Shown piece after piece: positions 6,524 through 15,300 of a stretch of DNA of 32,071 bases; positions within the stretch are counted from its first letter, which is position 1, and each line of letters begins with the position of its first letter. The notes under the pieces are model-generated. The model did no database searches. It saw only the letters and a list, made by a program, of their open reading frames with translations, and was not told where the DNA came from. Position numbers and translations under genes: made by a program. The DNA comes from a virus: the IMG/VR virus record IMGVR_UViG_3300031566_000229, positions 1 through 32,071 of that record; one strand, given 5' to 3'.

Positions 6524-8065
6524 TTAGCCTTTGGGCGGCTTGGGCGGCTTGCCCGGTCCGGGCGGCTTGCCCGGGGCCGGGTCGGCTTCCGGGTCGGCTT
6601 CCGGGTCGGGCTCGCCCGAGTCCGCCGGGGGCTGTGCGTTGGGACCAAGACCGAACGCCTCTTGCGCCTCCTTGCCCGCCTCCAGATTGGCCTCGCGGTC
6701 GATGTCGATGTCCGACTGCTCCTTCTTGTAGTCCACGCCCTCTCGGGTCCAGCCGCCTTCGCTGAGGATGTTGTAGAAGGTCGGGTAGCTGATCTTCTCG
6801 GCCTGAAGTGCCGCAAGCGCCGCCTGCACCTCTCCGGGACTGGCCTTGATCGCGAAGAACTCCTTATTCAGAATGATCTGGGACTTCACCTTCTCCGGCG
6901 TCGCCTCCGTGCCCATCCACCAGTCGATCCACTGGAGGGTCTTCGATAGCCCCTGCTCCAGAACAGCGGCGATCGTGCGGAGCGTCGCGTGCTCGCCGCT
7001 GTGGCGCATCCCGACGGCGGTCGCTGTCTCGGCGCCGCCCACGTCTTCGAGAAGGCGCGCGCCGAGGGTCGCCATCATCTTCCGCTTCTCCGTGTCGGCG
7101 GTGACGAGGGAGCCGAGTCCGGCGCCGGAGAACTCAAGCATCCCAGCACTGCCGCCTTGATCGAGCATCCACGCGACGCCGGAACCGATCGACAGCTTCT
7201 CGTTCTCCTCGTCGCCCTGAATGGAGCCCGCGATCCACGGCGTCGGGAGGGCCGTGTAGTGCCGACCGTGCTCAAGGTCGGCCATCGTGCGGTAGTGGCT
7301 CAGGTTCACGTCCACCAGATCAATGAGTGGCGGCTTCTCGATGGTGGGCTCGATGGTCGTGGCGGACATGAAGACGAAGGGGAGGAAGCTCAACGGCACC
7401 CCCCGCCGCTTGGGCTTGATCGACTCGGACAGCTCGTAGTCTTCCTTTCCGGGCGGCTTCCGCCAGACCTCCTGAACGTACTGGCCCTTGTCGAGACGCA
7501 GCACGCGGAACCGCTCCTCTCGCTCCGGCACGAACTCGTCCTTCGGGTCTTCGATCTGGTCCTGCTCGCGCAGCACGATGAGGTGGGTCTGCTGGTCGCC
7601 GCCCACGGACCTCGTCCTCCAGCTGTAGATGTCCTCGGCTCGATAGCCGACGACGTAGGGCCGCGACGGGGAGCCCTTCGTTTCCTTCGCCATGTCCACG
7701 AGGATTCCCCAGCGACCAGACGCGAGGACGTTGCGGGTCGTGCGGAGCGCGAACATCTCCGCCGTCACGCCAGACAGGGTGATATCGCGAAGGTACTCCT
7801 CCGCCGCCTTGGACACTTCCCAGCGTGGGGGCTTCTGGAAGATCGAGCCGGCCAGACCCTCCACGGTCCGGCCCGTCGCGTTGTAGTAGAGGGCTCGGAG
7901 CCTGTAGGCGTCGTAGCCTTTCGAGTTTTCTTGATGGCTGTCCAAGGGCGGCAGGTACGCCGGGCCTTCAGCCTTCACGGAATCGCTGCCTTCGTAGCAG
8001 TGCCGGCAGCGGCTCCAGATGTCGATGTACGCCGCGTACTCCGGGCTCGGGGTATTAACCGGCAT
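6524..8065 (-). CDS. Portal protein, DUF4055 type
   Basis: This 513-residue protein starts MPVNTPSPEYAAYIDIWSRC at ATG 8065. The longer start at 8080 is a TTG that falls across the ribosome site GGAGGA. Family-like stretches are YRLRALYYNATGRTVEGLAG, SIFQKPPRWE, GRWGILVDMAKE, the region PFVFMSATTIEP with LIDLVDVNLSHYRTMADLEH, and AATGM-like ETATAVGMRHSGEHATLRTI. The last part is an acidic-then-basic Pro-rich tail (GEPDPEADPEADPAPGKPPG). Portal subunits form the dodecameric ring at the capsid vertex through which DNA passes. The start codon overlaps the previous stop as TAATG. Position ahead of MuF and scaffold genes fits a head module. Confidence 0.85.
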   Translation of the reverse strand: MPVNTPSPEYAAYIDIWSRCRHCYEGSDSVKAEGPAYLPPLDSHQENSKGYDAYRLRALYYNATGRTVEGLAGSIFQKPPRWEVSKAAEEYLRDITLSGVTAEMFALRTTRNVLASGRWGILVDMAKETKGSPSRPYVVGYRAEDIYSWRTRSVGGDQQTHLIVLREQDQIEDPKDEFVPEREERFRVLRLDKGQYVQEVWRKPPGKEDYELSESIKPKRRGVPLSFLPFVFMSATTIEPTIEKPPLIDLVDVNLSHYRTMADLEHGRHYTALPTPWIAGSIQGDEENEKLSIGSGVAWMLDQGGSAGMLEFSGAGLGSLVTADTEKRKMMATLGARLLEDVGGAETATAVGMRHSGEHATLRTIAAVLEQGLSKTLQWIDWWMGTEATPEKVKSQIILNKEFFAIKASPGEVQAALAALQAEKISYPTFYNILSEGGWTREGVDYKKEQSDIDIDREANLEAGKEAQEAFGLGPNAQPPADSGEPDPEADPEADPAPGKPPGPGKPPKPPKG

Positions 8066-8889
8066 TATCTTCTCCTCCAATCGCGACGGGCCACTTGCTG
8101 AATCTCGACCTCGGCGCGGGCCGTCACGGGCTTCGGCTGCGGCAACACCACGGGCTCCGGCTTCGGCTCACTGGCCGGAGACGCATGATCCCAGCCCAGA
8201 ACTGTCGCGTCGGCGACCTCGGGCCGGACGGGTGTGGCCGGCGTCCACGGGACCGTCTGCATCACGGGCGGCGGCGGATCGCGCCGGTACGTCGGCTGGA
8301 CGAAGTCCCTGCTGAGGGTGACCGACCCGTCGTGATGGCTCGCCGCACTTCGAGCCTCGACTACTGGCGCAATCGCCGGGCGTGGCGCTGGCGGCGTGGG
8401 CGCCGGAGGCGGCGGGGGCGCGAAGTCGTCCCGCCGATCCACCGCTCCGTCATGGTGGCTCGCCGCACTTCGAGCCTCGACTACGGGCGCAATCACCGGG
8501 GGAGGCGCTGGCCGGGGCAGCGGAGGAGGTGGCGGCGGAACGTAGTCGCCACGCACGGTCACTCCTCCGTCTTTCGCCCACTCGTCTGGACGCGCTGGGA
8601 CGACGGGCGCGGGCCGGGGCGGCGCGAGCGGGGGCGGAGGCAGCGGCCGACGCGGCGGAACGTAGTCGCCTCGGGCGCTCACCGCCGAGTCCCGGCCCAC
8701 GGCGGCGCCCGCCTTTTGCCAGACGTCATGACGAGACGGCTCTGGCGCTGGGCGGCGCACTGGCGCGTGCGCGGGCGGCGAGAAGTCGCCCGTGCTCGCC
8801 GTTGTCGTTCTCGCGGGCGTAGCGGACTGCGGCTTCGGAAGACGCCGCTGGTCTTCTGCCGTCCACGGAGCCCGATCCTTCTCTGCCAT
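8065..8889 (-). CDS. Proline-rich tandem-repeat protein with RGD motifs
   Basis: This 274-residue protein starts at ATG 8889 (MAEKDRAPWTAEDQRRLPK), with GGAGG six bases upstream overlapping the previous stop; the upstream extension to 9027 lies in the neighbour's frame shadow. It is made of about five diverged units, each with a short polar part, a (R)GD/RD-Tyr/Phe-x-Pro-Pro box and a Pro/Ala-rich stretch. Boxes are GDFSPPAHAP, RGDYVPPRRP, RGDYVPPPPP, RDDFAPPPPP and SRDFVQP. Two units are 40 residues apart with EARSAASHHDG conserved. It is likely extended and disordered. Between fibre and portal genes it may be a virion linker or internal protein. The family is not recognised. Confidence 0.6.
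   Translation of the reverse strand: MAEKDRAPWTAEDQRRLPKPQSATPARTTTASTGDFSPPAHAPVRRPAPEPSRHDVWQKAGAAVGRDSAVSARGDYVPPRRPLPPPPLAPPRPAPVVPARPDEWAKDGGVTVRGDYVPPPPPPLPRPAPPPVIAPVVEARSAASHHDGAVDRRDDFAPPPPPAPTPPAPRPAIAPVVEARSAASHHDGSVTLSRDFVQPTYRRDPPPPVMQTVPWTPATPVRPEVADATVLGWDHASPASEPKPEPVVLPQPKPVTARAEVEIQQVARRDWRRR
8074..8078 (-). promoter_or_regulatory. Ribosome binding site of the portal gene
   Basis: GGAGG on the minus strand lies eight bases before ATG 8065 and inside the 3' end of the upstream gene. Together with the TAATG overlap it supports 8065, not the TTG at 8080, as the start. Confidence 0.6.
8281..8520 (-). repeat. Two tandem 120-base units in the proline-rich gene
   Basis: Bases 8336-8364 and 8456-8484 are identical and exactly 120 bases apart, with flanks still similar. 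The unit codes for 40 residues including APVVEARSAASHHDG, an acidic RDDF/SRDF box and a Pro-rich run. This is a recent duplication compared with the more diverged neighbouring units. Confidence 0.8.
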
Positions 8890-8899
8890 CTCTCTCCTC

Positions 8900-9307
8900 C
8901 TACCTGACCGGCGACACCAGAACCTCAACGACACCGTGACTGAGCACGGCCTCGATCCCGGCGTCGGTGCGCTTGAGGGAGCACACGTAGCGTCCCCCCG
9001 CGAGATTCTCCGTGTCCGTGTCCGCAATGGTCACGATGACCCGTTGCGTGTTCGATGCTCGCACCGAGTCGTAGGCCCCGGTCACCGTGATGCCGCTGCC
9101 GCCGGTCTCCTTCGTCACCACGACGGACCCCTGTGCTCGGTAGGGCTGCTTCGAGGTGAGGCTCTTCCGTAGCGTCCACTCCATCGCGAACGCGGCGACG
9201 TTCTCCATCGCGACCCCGTCTTCCGCGAAGACCTCGTAGCTTAGCGTCTTGTCTTCTCCTGCGAAGAAGTGGTCCGTCGCTTCAATGCTCGATTCGTAAC
9301 TCATCAT
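8900..9307 (-). CDS. Phage protein with BppU-like N-terminal beta domain
   Basis: This 135-residue protein starts MMSYESSIEATDHFFAGEDK and reads as a single beta-sandwich: TLSYEVFAEDGVAMENVAAF, AMEWTLRKSLTSKQP, VVVTKETGGSGITVTG, VIVTIADTDTENLAGGRYVC, SLKRTDAGIEAVLSHG. The DTDTENL-x-x-G-x-Y-x-x-x-L-x-R-x-D-x-G pattern is common in small phage proteins near fibre genes and in the N-terminal domain of baseplate/receptor-binding BppU-like proteins. Its role could be to attach a fibre or close a neck. It begins eight bases after the stop of the giant Ser-repeat gene. Confidence 0.65.
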   Translation of the reverse strand: MMSYESSIEATDHFFAGEDKTLSYEVFAEDGVAMENVAAFAMEWTLRKSLTSKQPYRAQGSVVVTKETGGSGITVTGAYDSVRASNTQRVIVTIADTDTENLAGGRYVCSLKRTDAGIEAVLSHGVVEVLVSPVR

Positions 9308-9315
9308 TCCTCCAA

Positions 9316-12300
9316 CTAAGGGCTCGGGCTCGGGCTCGGGCTCGCCGACGGACTGGCCGAAGGCGACGCGCTCGGCGAATAGGACGCGCTCGTCACGGGG
9401 GTGGCCCTTCCGAGCATCTGCACGGCGGGCTGGGATTGGCCGACGTGCGCGAGGGTCGGGTCATCGAGCTGTCCGAGCATGCCTGTGGTCGTCTGGACGC
9501 GGCCGAGCAGCACCAGCGTCGGGCCGTCGAGCTGCCCAAGCAAGCCGACGGTCGGGCTCAGCTTGCCGAGAAGGTCGATCTCGTCTGGTCGCGGAGGGAA
9601 CGACGGCGAGGCGCTTGGCGAGACGGATGCCGACGAGCTGACCGATGGGGAGATGCTGGGCGATGCGCTGGGCGAGGCGCTGGGCGAGGCGCTGGGGCTG
9701 ACCGAAGGGCTGGCGCTGGGGCTGTACGACGCGCTCTCGCTGACGCTCGGACTGACGCTCGGCGAGGCGCTCGGGGAACGCGACGGGCTGATCGAGGCAG
9801 AGGGCGAAACGCTTGGGCTCGCGCTGGGACTCGCGCTGGGACTGACCGACGGCGAACCAGAGGGGCTGACCGACGGGCTGATGCTCGGAGACAGGCTTGG
9901 CGAGACGCTCGGCGATGCCGATGGCGACACGCTCGCGCTTGGCGACAGCGAGGGCGAGACGGACGGACTGCGGCTCTCGCTGACGCTCGGGCTCGCGCTG
10001 GGGCTGACCGAGGGGGACACCGACGGGCTAGCGGACGGACTCGCGCTCGGACTGACGCTCGCCGAGGGCGAAACCGACGGGCTAGCGGACGGACTGACCG
10101 AGGGCGAAACGCTCGGCGAGGCGCTGGGGCTGGCAGACGGACTTGCCGAGGGCGAGATCGAAGCCGAAGGTGAGACGCTCGGCGAGGCGCTGGGGCTGAC
10201 CGAGGGCGAGACGCTCGGGGAGCCAGACGGGGAGATCGAGGCGGACGCGCTGGGACTCGCCGACGGGCTGATCGACGCCGACTCGCTGACGGACGGGCTT
10301 GCCGACGGGGACTCGCTCGGGCTGGCGCTCGGGGAACCAGACGGACTCGCCGAGGGCGAAACCGACGCCGACGGGCTCGCGGACGGGGTCGCGGACGGGC
10401 TGACCGAGGGCGAGGCGGAGGGCGAACCGCTCGGGGAACCAGACGGGGACTCGCTCGGGCTGACCGAGGGGCTGTAGGACGCGGACTCGCTCGCCGACGG
10501 GCTCGCCGAGGGACTCGCGGAAGGGCTGACCGAGGGGCTTGCGCTCGGCGATACCGACGCGCTCGGGCTGACGCTCGGGCTTGCGCTGGGAGAACCAGAG
10601 GGCGACAGGGACGCGCTCTCGCTGACCGAGGGCGAGGCGGACGGACTGACGGACGGAGACCCGGACGGAGACCGCGAGGGACTGATCGACGCGCTGGGCG
10701 ACGCGCTGGGGCTCTCGCTGCCAGCCGACGGGCTCGCGGACGGGCTGACCGACGGCGAACCAGACGGGCTGGCGCTGGGACTGACCGAAGCGGAAGGCGA
10801 CCTCGACGGGCTGATGCTCGGGCTCGCGGACGGGCTGACCGAGGGGGACAGGCTGGGGCTGGCCGACGGGCTGATCGAGGCGGACGCCGAGACCGATGGC
10901 GAACCGGAAGGGCTAGCCGATGGGCTTGCGGACGGGGAAATCGAGGGGGACGCGCTGGGCGAAACGCTCGCCGACGGCGACACCGAGGGCGACAGCGACG
11001 GGGACTCGCTCGGGCTGACCGACGGACTCGCGGATGGGGAGGCGCTCGGGCTGGCGCTCTCCGAGGGCGACACGCTCGGGCTTGCGGAAGGAGACCCGCT
11101 CGGGGAGACCGAGGGGCTTGCGCTGGGCGAACCAGACGGGCTGATCGAAGCCGACGGGCTGACGGATGGACTCGCGCTCGGGCTCGCGCTCGGCGAGACG
11201 CTGGCGCTGGGCGAAACGGACGGCGAGGCGCTGGGGCTGATGCTCGGGCTGGCCGAAGGCGAAACGCTTGGAGAGAGGCTCGCCGACGGGGACACCGACG
11301 GGGACACCGACGGGGACGCGCTCGGGCTGGCCGACTGACTCGCGGAAGGACTGGCGCTGGGACTGACCGAAGGCGAACCAGACGGGGAGATACTCGCGGA
11401 TGGCGAGACGCTCGGCGATGCGCTCGGGCTCGCCGACGGCGACCTCGACGGGCTGAGCGAGGCGGACGGGGAGGCGCTCGGCGATGCGCTTCCGGGCGAC
11501 GGGCTGGAGGATGGCGAGGCCGAGGGCGAAGCCGATGGGCTGACCGACGGCGAAGCCGAGGGCGATGCGCTGGGGCTGATCGACGCGGACGGGCTGACGC
11601 TCGGGGAACCAGACGGGCTGATCGACGCGCTCGCGCTGGGCGACGCGCTCGGTGAAACGCTGGCGCTGGGAGAGACCGACGGCGACACGCTCGGGCTGGC
11701 GCTCGGAGAGGCGGATGGCGAGATCGAGACCGACGGACTGACCGACGGGCTGACGCTGGGCGACGCGGAGGGGCTGACCGACGGTGAGAGCGACGGGCTG
11801 ACCGAGGGCGATGCGCTGGGGCTCAGGGACGGCGAGGCGCTGGGAGAAGCCGAGGGCGACGCTGAGGGGCTGACCGAAGCCGAGGGGCTGACGCTCGGGC
11901 TGACAGACGGACTGACGGATGGCGAGAGACTGGGGCTGATCGACGCCGACGGCGATGCCGATGGCGACGCGCTGGGAGACAGGCTCGGACTGATGCTCGG
12001 GGAACCAGACGGCGACCGGCTCGGGCTCTCGCTGGGCGATGCACTTGGTGAGATTGACGCGCTTGGCGAGACTGAAGGACTTGCGCTGGGGGACAGGGAC
12101 GGCGACGCCGAGGCCGAAACGGAGGGACTCGCGGAAGGCGACGCGCTTGGCGACGCCGAAGGACTGACCGACGCGGACGGAGAGACAGACGGGCTCGCGC
12201 TCGGACTCAGGCTCGGGCTGACCGAGGGCGACGCGGAGGGCGAGACCGACGCGCTGGGCGAGACGCTCGGGCTGACAGACGGGCTCGCCGAGGGTGAGAC

Positions 12301-15300
12301 GCTCGGCGATGCGGATGGGCTGGGCGATGCGCTCGCGGATGGCGAGACGCTCGGTGAGTAGGACGCGCTCTCGGACGCGCTGGGCGACAGGCTCGGGGAG
12401 GCTGACGGGGACCAGCTTGGGCTGACCGAAGGCGAAACGGAGGCCGAAGCCGAAGGCGAACGGCTGGGGCTGTAGGATGCGCTCTCGCTGACCGATGGGC
12501 TGATTGACGGGCTGATGCTGGGCGACAGGCTCGGACTCGCCGATGGGCTGACCGAGGGCGACGCGGAGGGCGACCGACTCGGGCTGTAGGACGGGCTCTC
12601 GGAGACGCTGGGCGAGACGCTGGGCGAGACCGAGGGTGAGACAGATGGACTTGCGGAAGGCGACGCCGATGGGCTGACCGACGCGCTCGGGCTGACCGAG
12701 GGACTGACGCTCGGGGACGCGCTTGGCGACGCGGACGGGGACGCGGAAGGCGACCGGCTGGGCGAGTAGGACGGGCTCTCGCTGACCGAGGCCGACTCGC
12801 TGGGGCTGACGGACGGGCTCAGGCTCGGGGAAACGCTGGGCGACGCGCTCGGGGAACCAGAGGGCGAGACCGAGGGCGAGATGCTAGCCGAGGGCGAAGC
12901 CGAGGGACTGACACTGGGGCTTGCCGATGGCGACGCGGATGGGCTCGCGCTGGGGCTGACGCTCGCGCTCGGAGAAACAGACGGGCTTGCCGAAGGCGAC
13001 CGGGACGCGCTGACCGAGGGACTGACCGACGGCGAGGCGCTCGGGGAACCAGACGGCGAGACGCTGGGCGAGATGGACGCCGAAGGACTGACCGAGGCCG
13101 ACGCGCTGGGGCTGGCCGACGGTGAGGCGGAGGGCGAGATCGACGCGCTGGGCGACACCGACGGCGAGGCGGACGGGCTGGCGCTGGCCGAGACGCTGCC
13201 CGAAACGCTGGGGCTGACGCTCGGGCTCGCACTGGGGGACCGGCTGGGCGAGTAGGACGCCGACTCGCTGACGCTGGGCGAAACCGACGGGCTGGCGGAC
13301 GGGCTTGCGGACGGGCTGACCGAAGGACTTGCGCTCGGCGACCGGGAGGGCGAGTAGGACGCGCTCTCGCTCGCGGACGGGGACGCGGACGGGCTCGCAG
13401 AAGGCGAGACACTGGGGCTCGCCGAGGGACTGATCGAGGCCGACTCGCTGACCGAGGGGGAGACGCTCGGGCTGACGCTCGGGGATGCGCTCGGCGACGC
13501 TGAGGGACTGATCGACGCCGAAGGCGACACGGACGGGCTCGCACTGGGCGAACCAGAGGGCGAGACGCTCGGGGAGCGCGACGGGCTGATGCTTGCCGAC
13601 GGGCTGACCGAAGGGCTCGCGGAAGGGCTCTCGGACGGGGAGACGCTCGGGCTCGCCGAGGGAGACGCTGAGGGGCTGATACTCGCGCTGGGAGAGACGC
13701 TCGGCGAGACGCTCGGGCTTGCGCTGGGGCTGACCGACGGGCTGGCCGAGGGGCTGATGCTTGCACTCGGGGAGACGGACGGTGACGCCGACGGCGACCG
13801 CGACGGCGAGACAGACGGACTGACCGACGGCGACGCGCTGGGCGAACCAGAGGGACTGACACTCGGCGAGAGCGAGGCGGACGGCGAGACGCTCGGGCTG
13901 ATGCTCGGACTGGCCGACGGTGACGCGGAGGGCGAGACCGACGCGCTGGGGGAGACGCTCGGCGACGCGCTGGGCGAAGCCGAAGGACTGATCGAGGCGC
14001 TGGGAGAGACACTCGGACTCGCGCTCGGCGACGCACTCGGACTCGCGGACGGTGAACCAGACGGGCTGATCGAGGCTGACGGGGACGCTGAGGGACTGAC
14101 CGACGGGCTCGCGCTCGGGCTCGCACTGGGCGATCGGCTGGGCGAGTAGGACGCCGACTCGCTTGCGCTGGGGCTCGCACTCGGGCTCGCCGAGGGACTC
14201 GCGCTCGGCGAACCAGAAGGCGAGATCGACGCGCTTGGGGACACCGACGGGCTGGCGCTGGGACTCGCGCTCGGGCTCGCACTAGGCGACGCGCTCGGCG
14301 ACTTCGACGGGCTGACCGAGGGCGAGATCGAGGCCGACGGCGAGACGCTCGGACTCGCGGACGGGCTGACGCTGGGCGATGCGGAGGGCGACTCCGAGGG
14401 GCTGATGCTGACGCTCGGGCTGACCGACGGGCTCGCGCTGGGGCTTGCGCTCGGAGACGCGGAGGGGCTGACGCTCGGAGACGCGCTCGGCGAACCAGAA
14501 GGCGAGACCGACGGCGAGATCGAGGCGCTGGGCGAGGCCGAGGGACTGATGCTGGGCGATGCGCTCGGGGAGGCACTCGGGCTGATCGACGCCGAAGGCG
14601 AGACACTCGGGCTCGCGGAAGGCGATCGGCTGGGCGAGACGGACGCCGAAGCCGACGGGGACACGCTGGGGCTCGCACTGGGCGAACCAGAGGGGCTGAC
14701 CGAAGGGCTCGCGCTGGGCGACAGCGACGGACTGATGCTCGCCGAAGGACTGACGCTCGGCGATGCGCTCGGCGACGCGGAGGGCGAGATCGAGGCCGAC
14801 GGCGAGACAGAGGGACTGGCGCTGGGCGAAGCACTCGGGCTGACGCTCGCGCTCGGGGACACGCTGGGGCTCGCACTGGGCGAACCAGAGGGCGAGACGC
14901 TCGGGGAGCGCGACGGGCTGATCGACGCGGACGGGCTGACCGAGGGGCTTGCGGACGGGGACCGGGACGGGCTGTACGAGGCCGACTCGCTCGCGCTGGG
15001 CGACGCCGACGGGCTCGCCGACGGGGAGGCGGACGGGCTCGCCGAGGGACTGATCGACGCGCTGGCGCTGACGCTCGGGGAAGCCGAGGGGCTGACGGAC
15101 GGGCTCGCGCTCGGCGAGGCACTCGGCGACACCGACGCGGAAGGCGAAACGGACGGGCTGGCAGATGGCGAACCAGAGGGCGACACCGAAGGCGACACCG
15201 ACGGGCTGGCGCTGGGGCTCGCACTGGGCGATGCGCTCGGGGAGATCGAAACGCTCGGACTGACCGAAGGGCTCGCGCTGGGGCTTGCCGACGGGCTAGC

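Noticed and set aside
10361-10440. RTX or other Gly-Asp calcium-binding toxin repeats suggested by GDADG-like text
   Set aside because: They appear only on the antisense strand of the Ser tract and lack the GGxGxDxUx nonapeptide pattern.
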